A DNA stretch of 64,000 nucleotides, taken from positions 6,484,501-6,548,500 of the forward strand of contig NZ_JADBEG010000001.1 of NCBI RefSeq assembly GCF_014873755.1, in the 5' to 3' direction. The stretch is from Amycolatopsis lexingtonensis. Its GTDB lineage: Bacteria > Actinomycetota > Actinomycetes > Mycobacteriales > Pseudonocardiaceae. Of this stretch, positions 1 through 9,221 are shown piece after piece. The notes below the pieces were generated by a model, which was not told the origin of the DNA, searched no databases, and worked only from the letters and a program-made list of their open reading frames with translations. The stretch's first letter is position 1, and each line of letters begins with the position of its first letter. The translations under genes were made by a program, and so were the position numbers.

Positions 1-897
1 CATCACGAAGCAGCTCAGCACGGCCAGCTGCCGCATCGGGCGCAGGCGGCTGCCGACGCGGTCGGACCACCAGCCCGAGCCGAGGCGGCCCAGCGCGCCC
101 AGCACCTGGACCACCGCCAGGTACCAGCCCGCCGACAGCGCGCTCCAGTGCTGCACCGACACCAGGTACACCGGCGCGAACGCCGACACCGCGAACTGCG
201 GCACCACCAGCAGCGCGCTCGCCCCGTGCACCCGCCACAGCGCCGCGTGCCGGTACGGCGACGGCGGCTTCTCGCCCGACGGCGCCTGCGGCGGCCGGGG
301 CGGGTCCGTCACCAGCCACGCCACCAGCAGCGCGACGGCGATCGCCAGCCCGGCCGGCAGCAGCACGGCCGCGCGGAACCCGAAGTGCGCGGCCAGCGGC
401 GGCAGCCCCAGCGCCGCGACGCCGACGCCGAGCGGCTGGGCCGTCTGCCGGATCCCCATCGCGACGCCGCGCTCGGACTTCGCGAACCAGCCCATCACCA
501 CGCGGCCGCTCGCCGCGTTCACCGAAGCCGTGCACGCACCGGCCGCCAGGAACACCCCAAAGAGGAGCCCGACCGAGTGATCACCGACTCCGGCGTACAC
601 CAGGAGTAACCCCGAGGCCCCCAGTCCGAGGGCCATGATCAGGCGCTCTCCGTAACGGTCCGCAGCCGCGCCCCACACGATCAGGGTGAACAACAGCCCG
701 ATGCTCGGCGCCGCGACGACCGTGCCGGCCTCGGCCAGCGTCAGCCCCTCCCCGGCCCGCATGGCCGGGACCAGGAACGGGAGCCCGTACAGGAACGAGC
801 AGCTCGCGGTCTGCGCGGCGAGGCCGAGCGCGAGGATGAGCCACCGCCGTGAACTCGCCTGCACCCGCTCCACCGAGCCGTCCGCGACCTGCGCCAT
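1..897 (-). CDS. MFS transporter, truncated at the window's left edge
   Basis: The reading frame starts at ATG 897 (MAQVADGSVERVQASSRRW) and stays open to base 1, so the C-terminal part lies outside the window. About 299 residues are visible, with repeated hydrophobic segments and the MFS signature between TM2 and TM3 (GAAADRYGER). This is the fold of 12-TM secondary transporters in the cytoplasmic membrane. The substrate cannot be read from sequence. A 15-bp inverted repeat lies 12 bp upstream of the start, so a local repressor is likely, but no regulator gene is visible on this side of the edge. Assignment to the MFS superfamily is firm; exporter versus importer is open. Confidence 0.85.
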   Translation of the reverse strand, partial: MAQVADGSVERVQASSRRWLILALGLAAQTASCSFLYGLPFLVPAMRAGEGLTLAEAGTVVAAPSIGLLFTLIVWGAAADRYGERLIMALGLGASGLLLVYAGVGDHSVGLLFGVFLAAGACTASVNAASGRVVMGWFAKSERGVAMGIRQTAQPLGVGVAALGLPPLAAHFGFRAAVLLPAGLAIAVALLVAWLVTDPPRPPQAPSGEKPPSPYRHAALWRVHGASALLVVPQFAVSAFAPVYLVSVQHWSALSAGWYLAVVQVLGALGRLGSGWWSDRVGSRLRPMRQLAVLSCFVM

Positions 898-908
898 CGT
901 CGTCACCG

Positions 909-923
909 TCTCAAATATTGAGA
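909..923. promoter_or_regulatory. Inverted-repeat operator upstream of the edge MFS gene
   Basis: TCTCAA-ATA-TTGAGA is a perfect 6-bp inverted repeat in an AT-rich island within otherwise GC-rich DNA, 12 bp from the MFS start codon. Its size and position suit a dimeric regulator of the IclR, GntR or MarR type. The regulator is not identified. Confidence 0.5.
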
Positions 924-1008
924 AACAATTCCTACATGGTGAACGATAGTTGGCATGGCTAAGGACCGCAACCACCGTTCGGTGGCCGCGGTCCCCGTGC
1001 CGGCCGGC

Positions 1009-2103
1009 TCAGGCCAGTGCGGCGTACCCGGGCTTGATCACGTCGTCGATCAGCGCGATCCGCGCGTCGAAATCGAGGAACGCGGATTTCATCGCGTTGA
1101 TGGTGAACCAGCGGAAGTCGTCCAGGCCATAGCCGAAGGTCTCGTGCAGCGCGGCGAATTCGCTGGTCATCGTGCATCCGCTCATCAGGCGGTTGTCCGT
1201 GTTCACCGTCACGCGGAAGTGCAGCTTGGCGAGCAGGCCGATCGGGTGCTCGGCGATCGAGCGGACCGTGCCTGTTTGGACGTTCGACGTCGGGCAGATC
1301 TCCAGGGGGATGCGGCGGTCGCGGACATACGCGGCCAACCGTCCAAGGTGGACCGTGCCGTCCGCGTCGGTCTTGATGTCCTCGATGATGCGCACGCCGT
1401 GCCCGAGCCGCTCGGCGCCGCAGTGCTGAATCGCCTCCCAAATGGACGGCAAACCGAAGGCTTCGCCGGCGTGAATGGTGAAATGCGCATTGTTCTGCCG
1501 CAGGTATTCGAACGCGTCGAGATTGCGGGTCGGCGGAAATCCGTCCTCCGGGCCCGCGATGTCGAACCCGGCGACGCCGGCGTCGCGGTACCGGACGGCG
1601 AGGTCGGCGATCTCGAGGGCGCGGGCGTGCTGCCGCATCGCGCAGAGCAACGTCCCGACGCGGATGCTGCCGCCGTTCGCGGCCACGCGGCGAGTGCCCT
1701 CCGTGAACCCCGCTTGGACGGCCTCGACCACCGCATCGAGTGACAGACCGCGTTCGACGAACAACTCCGGTGCGTAGCGCACCTCGGCGTAGACGACGCC
1801 GTCGGCGGCCAGGTCCTCCACCGCTTCCGCGGCGACCCTGACCAGCGCATCCTCGGTCTGCATCACCCCGCAGGTGTGCGCGAAGGTCTCGAGGTAGGAC
1901 ACGAGCGAGCCGGAATCGGCCGCCCGGCGGAACCAACCGCCCAGCTCGGCCGGATCACTGGTGGGCAGTCCGCCGTAGCCGGTCTCCTCGGCGAGTTCGG
2001 CGACGGTCGCCGGCCGGAGGCCGCCGTCGAGGTGGTCGTGCAGCAGCACCTTGGGCGCGCGGCGGAGCGTCTCGCCGGTCAGAACAGGGCTTTCGTCAGG
2101 CAT
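1009..2103 (-). CDS. add: Adenosine deaminase
   Basis: This 364-aa protein hydrolyses adenosine/deoxyadenosine to inosine/deoxyinosine and ammonia in purine salvage. Zinc-site and catalytic residues are in order: H22 and H24 (LHDHLDGG), H211 and E214 (HAGEAF), H235 (GHGV) and D303 (NTDNR). The usual TDDP-type motif reads TDNR, so the second acidic residue is Asn304. I believe this variant is shared by actinobacterial adenosine deaminases. In M. tuberculosis add lies directly beside deoA and cdd (Rv3313c-Rv3315c); here a coiled-coil gene on the other strand separates them. Length is normal for the family. ATG 2103 is the natural start because it places HDHLDGG near residue 20. Confidence 0.93.
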   Translation of the reverse strand: MPDESPVLTGETLRRAPKVLLHDHLDGGLRPATVAELAEETGYGGLPTSDPAELGGWFRRAADSGSLVSYLETFAHTCGVMQTEDALVRVAAEAVEDLAADGVVYAEVRYAPELFVERGLSLDAVVEAVQAGFTEGTRRVAANGGSIRVGTLLCAMRQHARALEIADLAVRYRDAGVAGFDIAGPEDGFPPTRNLDAFEYLRQNNAHFTIHAGEAFGLPSIWEAIQHCGAERLGHGVRIIEDIKTDADGTVHLGRLAAYVRDRRIPLEICPTSNVQTGTVRSIAEHPIGLLAKLHFRVTVNTDNRLMSGCTMTSEFAALHETFGYGLDDFRWFTINAMKSAFLDFDARIALIDDVIKPGYAALA

Positions 2104-2316
2104 CCCCCAACGGTAACCTCGCTGTCATTCCCCTACATGGCCGTAAGTCTCAGCCTCGGGCTAACCCTGAGCGTCGAGGATCAAGGAACGAATCGGCCAT
2201 CCGGGGGCAGCCTCCGCAATAGGCTCTTCACGGGGGCCATACAGACAGCAATTTTTGCAATCGATAAGCTTCGTGGCACGTCCCTCCATTTCCCCGCCGA
2301 CGAAGGACACACAGCA

Positions 2317-3441
2317 GTGACCACTGACAACCACATTGCCGCCCCGTCCTTCGACCGGATGCGCAACATGCTGGTGCGCGCGGCCGAAGTGCGTGAGAGC
2401 GAGCAGCAGCAGATCTTCGACGCGCTCGACGACATCTACGCCCGCCTCGCGCCGGTGGACTCGCTGGGCGCGGTCCGCAAGCGGCTGTCCGAGCTCCCCG
2501 ACCGCACCGAGGTCGGCGTGCTGGCCGAGCGCCTCGACGAGGCGATGTCCCGCCTCGAGGCCCAGGACAACGCCATCGCGGCGCTGACCCGGGCGATCGA
2601 GAGCCTCCCGGACAAGCTCGCCAAGCCCTTCGCGCAGCTGGACGGCCGCCTCGACGGCGTCGCCGCGCGCTTCGAGGGTGTCGCCGGGCGGATGGACGGG
2701 CTCGAGGACAAGCTCCAGAACATCCACCGCCGGCTCGACGAGCTGGGCGGGCACCTGGACAAGCAGGACGCCAAGCTCGAGTCGATCCCGCAGTCGGTGA
2801 CCGGCCCGGTCCGCGAGCGGATCGAGCAGGCCGAGCACACGCTGCGCGAGCGCGTCGACAGCACCGACCACGAACTGCGGGGCAAGGTCGACGAGCTCAG
2901 CCGTGTCACGCAGGAGCGCGTCGGCGAGCTGGGCCGCACCACGCACGAGCGGATCGATGCGAACACCGAGGCGCTCAAGGTGGCGCTGACCGAGACCGGC
3001 GAGATGATCGACGCCTCGGACCGCCTGGAGAACCTGGGCAACCGCCTCGAAACGGTCACCACCCGCCTCGACGAGCTGGCCGGCCGCCTCGACAAGGTGG
3101 AGGACGGCTTCCTCTCCGGCATCGGCGACCTCGACGGCGCGCTCAAGGCCGGGCTGTCCAAGGTCGAGGGCACGCTGTCGAAGCAGCCGGACACCGACTC
3201 GGTGGACTCGCTGGTGCGCAAGAGCAACGACGAGAGCGTCCGCCGCATCGGCGGCCAGCTCGACGAGGCGATGGCGACGTTCGCGGAGCTGATGCTCGGC
3301 GGCGGCCCGGCCGTCCAGCAGATCGCCCCGCCCCCGCCGGCCCCGCGCCAGCCGCGCCGCAGCTCCCGCAACGGCCGCGCCCCGAAGCCGGCCGACGCCA
3401 AGGCCAAGACGGGCGAAGGCGCCGAAGAGCCCACGGAATAA
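2317..3441 (+). CDS. Alanine/glutamate-rich coiled-coil protein
   Basis: I choose GTG 2317, preceded by GAAGGA with a 9-nt spacer, giving 374 aa. An in-frame upstream extension exists but reads as non-coding. Residues about 25-310 are long heptad-like helices with repeated RLD-L and GRLD units (for example LDGRLDGVAARFEGV, RLDELGGHLDKQD), typical of an extended coiled coil. The last ~60 residues form a Pro/Arg/Lys-rich tail. There is no signal peptide or membrane segment, so it is probably cytoplasmic and perhaps nucleoid- or cytoskeleton-associated. It converges on deoA across a strong terminator hairpin. I recognise no specific function; the coiled-coil architecture is visible directly. Confidence 0.75.
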   Translation: MTTDNHIAAPSFDRMRNMLVRAAEVRESEQQQIFDALDDIYARLAPVDSLGAVRKRLSELPDRTEVGVLAERLDEAMSRLEAQDNAIAALTRAIESLPDKLAKPFAQLDGRLDGVAARFEGVAGRMDGLEDKLQNIHRRLDELGGHLDKQDAKLESIPQSVTGPVRERIEQAEHTLRERVDSTDHELRGKVDELSRVTQERVGELGRTTHERIDANTEALKVALTETGEMIDASDRLENLGNRLETVTTRLDELAGRLDKVEDGFLSGIGDLDGALKAGLSKVEGTLSKQPDTDSVDSLVRKSNDESVRRIGGQLDEAMATFAELMLGGGPAVQQIAPPPPAPRQPRRSSRNGRAPKPADAKAKTGEGAEEPTE

Positions 3442-3453
3442 CCCAGCCCCACA

Positions 3454-3488
3454 AAGAGGCCCCCGCCGGGATCCGGCGGGGGCCTCTT
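3454..3488. terminator. Bidirectional terminator between coiled-coil gene and deoA
   Basis: Two perfectly complementary 16-nt arms (3454-3469 and 3473-3488, beginning AAGAGGCCCCCG) enclose a 3-nt loop. The hairpin sits 12 bp after one stop codon and 85 bp after the opposing one, so it can serve both convergent transcripts. There is no strong U-tract, as is usual in actinobacteria. Confidence 0.85.
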
Positions 3489-3573
3489 CACGTTCCGGCG
3501 TTGTAGGGCGGAGCTTTCGTAGGGAAAGATGCGCGGGGGTCACTCGGGTGGGTGATCATCTCGGCGATGATCA

Positions 3574-4857
3574 TCACACCGTGCCGCGGATCGTCTCCCG
3601 GACGATCGGGCCCGGAGCGGGCGCTGACGAAGCGACCGTGAAGCCGCCCTCGAGCGCGGCCAACGCGGCCGGGACCGCGTCCGGGGTGTCCGTGTGCAGC
3701 TCCAGCAACGGCTCACCCTCCGTCACCGACTCCCCGGGCTTGGCGAGACACAGCACGCCCGCCGCGGCCTGGACCGGGTCCTCCTTGCGGGCCCGGCCCG
3801 CGCCCAGCCGCCACGCCGCGACGCCCACCGCGTACGCGTCCAGCGAAGCCAGCACGCCCGAAGCCGGCGCGACGACCGTGTGGACGTGCGACGGCGTCGG
3901 CAGCGGCGCCGATGGGTCACCGCCCTGGGCAGCGATCATCCGGCACCAGACCTCGTAAGCCTCCCCCGAAGCCAGCACCGCGGCCGGGTCCGTCGAGATC
4001 CCCGCCAGCGCCAGCATCTCGCGCGCCAGCGCCACCGTCAGCGAAACCACGTCCGACGGGCCACCGCCCTGCAACACGTCGACCGACTCCGCGACCTCCA
4101 CCGCGTTGCCGACCGCCCGTCCCAAAGGGACGTTCATGTCGGTCAGCAACGCCGTCGTCGGGACGCCGTGGTCGACGCCGATCGAGGTCAGCGTCGAGGC
4201 CAGCTCCCGGGCCTGCTCGAGCGTCTTCATGAACGCGCCCGACCCGAACTTCACGTCCAGGACCAGCCCGGACGCGCCTTCCGCGATCTTCTTGCTCATG
4301 ATCGAGCTGGCGATCAGCGGGATCGACTCCACGGTCGAGGTGACGTCCCGCAGCGCGTACAGCTTCTTGTCCGCCGGCGCGAGCCCGGACGTCGCCGCGC
4401 AGACCACCGCGCCGACGTCTTCGAGCTGCCGGGTGATCTCCGCGGTGGTCAGCGAAGCCCGCCAGCCGGGGATCGACTCCAGCTTGTCGAGCGTGCCGCC
4501 GGTGTGCCCGAGCCCGCGCCCGGACAGCTGCGGCACCGCCGCCCCGCACGCGGCCACCAGCGGCGCCAGCGGGAGCGTGATCTTGTCGCCGACCCCGCCC
4601 GTCGAGTGCTTGTCGACGGTCGGCCGGGACACGTTCAAAGAGAGCCGCTCACCCGACGAGATCATCGCGCCGGTCCACCGCGAGATCTCGCCGGAGTCCA
4701 TGCCCCGCAAGAAGATCGCCATGGCCAGCGCCGACATCTGCTCTTCGGCGACGTCCCCGCGCGTGTACGCGTCGACGACCCAGTCGATCTGCTCGTCCGA
4801 AAGCCGGCCGCCGTCCCGCTTGGTGCGGATGACGTCGACCGCGGCGAAGGCGGTCAC
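3574..4857 (-). CDS. deoA: Thymidine (pyrimidine-nucleoside) phosphorylase
   Basis: This 427-aa enzyme catalyses reversible phosphorolysis of thymidine/deoxyuridine (possibly uridine) to the base and (deoxy)ribose-1-phosphate. The phosphate-binding KHSTGGVGDK segment and the family signature SGRGLGHTGGTLDKLES are intact. The true start is GTG 4857 (VTAFAAVDVIRTKRDG), which overlaps the cdd stop as GTGA. A longer upstream frame only runs through cdd. It is last in the uptake-salvage operon, so imported cytidine can be deaminated by Cdd and then phosphorolysed here. A short hairpin (TGATCATC / GATGATCA) follows the stop. Confidence 0.95.
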   Translation of the reverse strand: MTAFAAVDVIRTKRDGGRLSDEQIDWVVDAYTRGDVAEEQMSALAMAIFLRGMDSGEISRWTGAMISSGERLSLNVSRPTVDKHSTGGVGDKITLPLAPLVAACGAAVPQLSGRGLGHTGGTLDKLESIPGWRASLTTAEITRQLEDVGAVVCAATSGLAPADKKLYALRDVTSTVESIPLIASSIMSKKIAEGASGLVLDVKFGSGAFMKTLEQARELASTLTSIGVDHGVPTTALLTDMNVPLGRAVGNAVEVAESVDVLQGGGPSDVVSLTVALAREMLALAGISTDPAAVLASGEAYEVWCRMIAAQGGDPSAPLPTPSHVHTVVAPASGVLASLDAYAVGVAAWRLGAGRARKEDPVQAAAGVLCLAKPGESVTEGEPLLELHTDTPDAVPAALAALEGGFTVASSAPAPGPIVRETIRGTV

Positions 4858-5252
4858 GGCAGGTCGTCCGGACCGAACGCGTCCGGCAGGACGGCCGACA
4901 TCGGCAGGATCCCGCTGGGTGTGTCCACCAGGCACGCGGATCCGCCCAGCTCGAAGAGGATCTGCCGGCAGCGCCCGCACGGCATCAGCAGGTCACCCGC
5001 GCCGCTGCGGCACGCGACCGCGACGAGCCGCCCGCCGCCGGACAGCCGCAGCTGCCCGGCCATCGTGCACTCGGCGCACAGCCCGAGCCCGTAGGACGCG
5101 TTCTCGACGTTGCACCCGGTGACCACGCGGCCGTCGTCGACGATCCCCGCGACCCCCACGTGCAGGCCCGAATAAGGCGCGTACGCATGGGAAGCGGCTT
5201 CGATCGCCTGAGCACGCAGCGCGTCCCAGTCCACAGTGGACACAGTGGTCAT
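4854..5252 (-). CDS. cdd: Cytidine deaminase
   Basis: This 132-aa homotetramer-type deaminase converts cytidine/deoxycytidine to uridine/deoxyuridine. Zinc ligands and catalytic Glu are visible in CNVENASYGLGLCAE and PCGRCRQIL, the standard C-x-AE...PCxxC arrangement. The start codon overlaps the upstream permease stop by one base (TGATG), and its stop overlaps deoA by four, so translation is probably coupled along the operon. Order and orientation next to sdhCDAB match M. tuberculosis Rv3315c-Rv3316. Confidence 0.96.
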   Translation of the reverse strand: MTTVSTVDWDALRAQAIEAASHAYAPYSGLHVGVAGIVDDGRVVTGCNVENASYGLGLCAECTMAGQLRLSGGGRLVAVACRSGAGDLLMPCGRCRQILFELGGSACLVDTPSGILPMSAVLPDAFGPDDLP

Positions 5253-6529
5253 CAGTCCTCACCCCGCCGGTACGGCTGGCCGTCGGCCTTCGGCGGCCGC
5301 AGCCGCTGCGAAGCCACCGCCAGCACGATCAGCGTCACGAAGTGCGCGGTGTACGGGATCAGGTCCGACGGCAGCGTGTCGTTGGCCCAGTAGATCGCGT
5401 ACAGCACGCCGGCGCCGACGACGCCGAGCCCGGCCGCGATCCACTGCCGCCGGAACAGCTGCACGACGACGATCACGCCGACCAGGATGACCGCGCCGTA
5501 CAGCAGCGCGAGCACCGCTTCGCCGCCGCCGGAAAGCTGCAGGCCGTCCGCGTAGCCGAACAGCGCCGCGCCGCCGAGCAGGCCGCCCGGCCGCCAGTTG
5601 CCGAAGATCATCGCCGCGAGGCCGATGTACCCGCGGCCGTTCGTCTGGTTCTCCAGGTAGTCCGCGCCGCCGCGCAGCAGCACCAGCGACGCGCCGCCCA
5701 TCCCGGCGAAGGCACCGGAGATCAGCATCGCGATGTACTTGTGCCGGTAGACGTTGACGCCCAGGGACTCCGCGGCCACCGGGTTCTCGCCGCACGAGCG
5801 CAGCCGCAGGCCGAAGCGGGTCTTCCAGAGCACCCAGAAGCTGACCGGGACCAGGATGATCGCGATCATCGTCAGCGGCGCCACCTCGGTGACCAGGCCG
5901 CGCAGGATGCCGGCGACGTCGGAGATGCCGACGCGCTGCTCCTTCTCCAGGTCGCCGAGCCAGTCGGAGAGGAACGTCGCCGAGTAGGTGTCGAACTTCG
6001 GCACCACCGGCGACTGCCGCGGGTTGCCCGACAGTGGCTCGAAGATCAGGTTCGCCAGGTACTTCGTCACGCCGAGGCCGAGCAGGTTGATCGCGACGCC
6101 GGAGACGATGTGGTTGACGTTGAACGTCACCGTCGCCACCGCGTGCAGCAGGCCGCCGAGCGCGCCGAAGACGAGCGCGGCCAGCAGCCCGGCCCACACC
6201 CCGCCGTAGTACGCGCCCCAGGCGGCGCCCCACGTCCCGAGGATCATCATGCCCTCGAGGCCGATGTTGACCACGCCCGCGCGTTCGGCCCAGAGCCCGC
6301 CGAGCGCGCAGAGCAGGATCGGCAGGGCCAGGCGCAACGCCGTCTGCGCGGTGTTCGACGACGTCAGCGCCGCGACACCGGTGGAGTACGACGCCGTCGA
6401 GAGGACGGCGATGGCGATGACCGCCCAGATGACCCCGCGCAGCCAGCCCGGGATCCGGGACCGCTTGCGGCGCACCGGCATCGTGCCGGGGCTGCCCGCG
6501 TCGGGCCGGGAAATGTCGGTGACGGCCAT
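5252..6529 (-). CDS. ABC nucleoside transporter permease, second subunit
   Basis: This 425-aa multi-spanning membrane protein is of the BPD-transp-2 (LivH/RbsC-like) class found with BMP-type binding proteins. The chosen start is ATG 6529 (MAVTDISRPDAG), overlapping the first permease stop as TGATG; the frame remains open upstream only by chance. After a ~40-residue basic cytoplasmic tail, about ten hydrophobic segments follow, with conserved loop motifs such as WAERAGVVNIGLEGMM and SCGENPVAAESLGVNV. Together with the preceding permease and ATPase it should form a heterodimeric nucleoside importer. Specificity is inferred from the downstream cdd and deoA genes. Confidence 0.92.
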   Translation of the reverse strand: MAVTDISRPDAGSPGTMPVRRKRSRIPGWLRGVIWAVIAIAVLSTASYSTGVAALTSSNTAQTALRLALPILLCALGGLWAERAGVVNIGLEGMMILGTWGAAWGAYYGGVWAGLLAALVFGALGGLLHAVATVTFNVNHIVSGVAINLLGLGVTKYLANLIFEPLSGNPRQSPVVPKFDTYSATFLSDWLGDLEKEQRVGISDVAGILRGLVTEVAPLTMIAIILVPVSFWVLWKTRFGLRLRSCGENPVAAESLGVNVYRHKYIAMLISGAFAGMGGASLVLLRGGADYLENQTNGRGYIGLAAMIFGNWRPGGLLGGAALFGYADGLQLSGGGEAVLALLYGAVILVGVIVVVQLFRRQWIAAGLGVVGAGVLYAIYWANDTLPSDLIPYTAHFVTLIVLAVASQRLRPPKADGQPYRRGED

Positions 6530-7626
6530 CAGACGGCACCCCCTTCGGCGACCGAAGCACCCTTGCGGCCGTTGGCAGCGAGCGCCCGGCCGACGCGGTG
6601 CTGCTGCGAGCGCAGTTCGGCGCGCTTCACGATCTCGTACGCCACGACGACCGACAGCACGATGATGCCCTGCATGATCGTCGCGATCTCCTTGGACACG
6701 TTGATCTGCTCCAGCGACACCGCGGAGGTGTCGAGGAACGCCCACAGCAGCGCGCCGAGCGCGATGCCGCCGGGGTGGTTGCGGCCCAGCAGCGCGACCG
6801 CGATGCCGGTGAAGCCGTACATCTGGGTCGAGGTGATGCCGTAGCTGAAGTCGCGGCCGAGCAGTTCCGGCATCGCGACCAGGCCGGCGACCCCGCCGGA
6901 GAGCAGCATCGCGATCAGCGTCATCTTCTTGGCGTTGACACCGCCCGCGGCGGCCGCGGTGGTGGATTCGCCGGACGCCTTGAGCTCGAAGCCGAACCGG
7001 GTGCGGTTGAGCATGAACCAGTAGGCGCCGCCGATGATCGCCGCGATGAAGACGAACCCGAACAGCGTCCCCGAACCGAGCGGGATGCCCGGGATCCGGC
7101 CGGACGGCTCGATCACGCGGGTGCCGATGTTGTTGCCGGTCTGCACGCCGAACTGGTCGGCGTTGATGAGGAAGGCGATGATGCCGCCGACGATCGCGTT
7201 GAGCATGATCGTCGCGATCACCTCGCTGACGCCGCGGGTGACCTTGAGGATCGCCGGGATCGCCGCGTACGCCGCACCGGCGACGACGGCCACGATCAGG
7301 ATGACGAGCGTGTGGATCACCGGTGGCAGCTTCAGGGCGCCGCCGATGATGGCCGCGACGACCGCGGCGAACCGGTACTGGCCCTCGACCCCGATGTTGA
7401 AGAGGTTCATCTGGAAGCCGATGGCCACCGCGAGCCCGGACAGGTAGTAGACCGTCGCCAGGTTCACCGTGTCGACCGAGGTGGAGCCCTTGAACATCTG
7501 GCCGATCATCGTGCCGTACGCGTTCAGCGGGTCGGCCCCGGAGATGATCAGCGCGATCGCCGACAGCAGCACGGCGAAGACGATCGCCAGCAGCGGTGGC
7601 AGCAGTTTCGTGCGCCAGGACGTCAT
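6529..7626 (-). CDS. ABC nucleoside transporter permease, first subunit
   Basis: This 365-aa permease begins MTSWRTKLLPPLLAIV, overlapping the ATPase stop as ATGA. It carries many TM helices and the FNIGVEGQ and ASGESTTAAA loop motifs that mirror those in the partner permease, as expected for paralogous subunits of a BMP-dependent importer. It sits between the ATPase and the second permease with translational overlaps on both sides, supporting equimolar synthesis. The family role (NupB/NupC-type nucleoside uptake) is known; the exact substrate is inferred from the operon. Confidence 0.92.
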   Translation of the reverse strand: MTSWRTKLLPPLLAIVFAVLLSAIALIISGADPLNAYGTMIGQMFKGSTSVDTVNLATVYYLSGLAVAIGFQMNLFNIGVEGQYRFAAVVAAIIGGALKLPPVIHTLVILIVAVVAGAAYAAIPAILKVTRGVSEVIATIMLNAIVGGIIAFLINADQFGVQTGNNIGTRVIEPSGRIPGIPLGSGTLFGFVFIAAIIGGAYWFMLNRTRFGFELKASGESTTAAAAGGVNAKKMTLIAMLLSGGVAGLVAMPELLGRDFSYGITSTQMYGFTGIAVALLGRNHPGGIALGALLWAFLDTSAVSLEQINVSKEIATIMQGIIVLSVVVAYEIVKRAELRSQQHRVGRALAANGRKGASVAEGGAV

Positions 7627-9194
7627 TCTTCGTCACCCTCCCCAGCGCCGGTCATCGCGGAGCCCAGTTCCTGCGGGGTCACGGTGGCGGGGTCGGCCTC
7701 GCTGACGAGGCGCCCGCGCAGCATGACCCGGATCGTGTCGGACAGGCCGATCAGCTCGTCGAGGTCGGCGGAGATCAGCAGCACCGCGAGCCCGGCGGCG
7801 CGGGCCTGGCGGATCTGCTCCCAGATCAGCGCCTGCGCGCCGACGTCGACGCCGCGCGTGGGGTGCGAAGCCACCAGCAGCACCGGGTTGCCGGACAGCT
7901 CGCGCCCGACGATCAGCTTCTGCTGGTTGCCGCCCGAGAGCGCCGCGGCCGGGACGTCGATGCCCGGCGTGCGGACGTCGTAGTCGCGGACGATCCGCTC
8001 GGTGTCGGCGCGGGCGCCGGCGATGTCGAGCAACTGTCCTTTCGAGACCGGTTCGCGGGTCTGGTACCCCAGGATCCGGTTGACCCACAACGGTTGCTGC
8101 AGCAGCAGGCTGTGCCGCGTGCGGTCTTCGGCGATGTAGCCGATGCCGGCCTCGCGCCGCGCCAGCGTGCCCGCCTTCGTCAGGTCGCGGGCTTTTCCTT
8201 CGGCATCGACCAGCTCGATCGTGCCGCCGGACGGCTTGCGCATGCCCATGATCGTCTCGACGAGCTCGGTCTGCCCGTTGCCCTCGACGCCGGCGATGCC
8301 GAGCACCTCGCCCGCGCGCACGGTGAAGGTGACGTCGTCGAGCGCGTTGCGGTCGGAGCCCTCGGCGCCGAGCGTCAGGCCGGTCAGCCGCAGCACGTCC
8401 CGGTCGGTGACCGTGGACTCGCGGGTCTCCGGGCTGGGCAGCTCCGAGCCGACCATCATCTCCGCGAGCTGCCGGGAGGTGATCGTCTTCGGGTCGGCGG
8501 TCCCGACGGTCGTGCCGCGCCGGATCACCGTGACGGTGTCGGCGATCGCGCGCACCTCGTCGAGCTTGTGCGAGATGAAGAGGAAGGTGTAGCCGTCGGC
8601 CTTCATCTCCCGGACGGTCGCGAACAGCGCGTCGACCTCCTGCGGCACCAGCACCGCGGTCGGCTCGTCCAGGATGATGATCTTCGCCCCGCGGTAGAGC
8701 ACCTTGACGATCTCGACGCGCTGGCGGTCGGCGACGCCGAGCTCCTCCAGCAGCGTGTCCGGCTTGGCGTGCAGGCCGGTCCGCTCCGCGAGCTCGGCCA
8801 GCCGCGCGCGGGCGGCGCGGCCGATGCCGTGCAGGGCCTCGGCGCCGAGGAAGACGTTCTCGCCGACGGTGAGGTTGTCGGCGAGCATGAAGTGCTGGTG
8901 CACCATGCCGATGCCGGCGCGGATGGCGTCCTGCGGGTTGCGCAGCCGCACCTCTTCGCCGTTGATCGCGATGGTGCCCTCGTCCGGCGGCTGCATGCCG
9001 TACAGGATCTTCATCAGGGTGGACTTGCCGGCGCCGTTCTCGCCACAGATGGCGTGCACCTCGCCGGCGGTGACGGTGAGGTTGACGTCGGAGTTGGCCA
9101 CCACGCCGGGAAAGCGCTTGGTGATCCCGGTCAGCTGGACGGCGGGGGCGCCCCGGTCGGGGACGGCCTCGGCCGGGGCCTCGGCTGTGCTCAT
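7623..9194 (-). CDS. ABC transporter ATP-binding protein with two nucleotide-binding domains
   Basis: This 523-aa cytoplasmic ATPase has two fused ABC cassettes, as in RbsA/NupA. Cassette 1 has Walker A CGENGAGKST and a DEPTAVL Walker B region. Cassette 2 has the replaced P-loop GVEGNGQ and signature LSGGNQQKL, so only one site looks fully canonical, as is normal for the sugar/nucleoside subclass. It energises the two downstream permeases. It is separated from the upstream lipoprotein gene by 80 bp holding a strong hairpin, which probably lets the binding protein be made in excess. Confidence 0.94.
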   Translation of the reverse strand: MSTAEAPAEAVPDRGAPAVQLTGITKRFPGVVANSDVNLTVTAGEVHAICGENGAGKSTLMKILYGMQPPDEGTIAINGEEVRLRNPQDAIRAGIGMVHQHFMLADNLTVGENVFLGAEALHGIGRAARARLAELAERTGLHAKPDTLLEELGVADRQRVEIVKVLYRGAKIIILDEPTAVLVPQEVDALFATVREMKADGYTFLFISHKLDEVRAIADTVTVIRRGTTVGTADPKTITSRQLAEMMVGSELPSPETRESTVTDRDVLRLTGLTLGAEGSDRNALDDVTFTVRAGEVLGIAGVEGNGQTELVETIMGMRKPSGGTIELVDAEGKARDLTKAGTLARREAGIGYIAEDRTRHSLLLQQPLWVNRILGYQTREPVSKGQLLDIAGARADTERIVRDYDVRTPGIDVPAAALSGGNQQKLIVGRELSGNPVLLVASHPTRGVDVGAQALIWEQIRQARAAGLAVLLISADLDELIGLSDTIRVMLRGRLVSEADPATVTPQELGSAMTGAGEGDEE

Positions 9195-9221
9195 GGGCGG
9201 GAGAATTCCATATCTCGTCCA

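Noticed and set aside
3553..3573. Second strong terminator right after deoA
   Set aside because: The TGATCATC/GATGATCA stem is only 8 bp and AT-containing. It may help, but the 16-bp hairpin at 3454-3488 is the better terminator, so it is not listed separately.
5252..7636. A single fused 794-aa double permease
   Set aside because: The first half of that frame is out of register with the real first permease (6529-7626). The second permease starts at ATG 6529 with a TGATG overlap.
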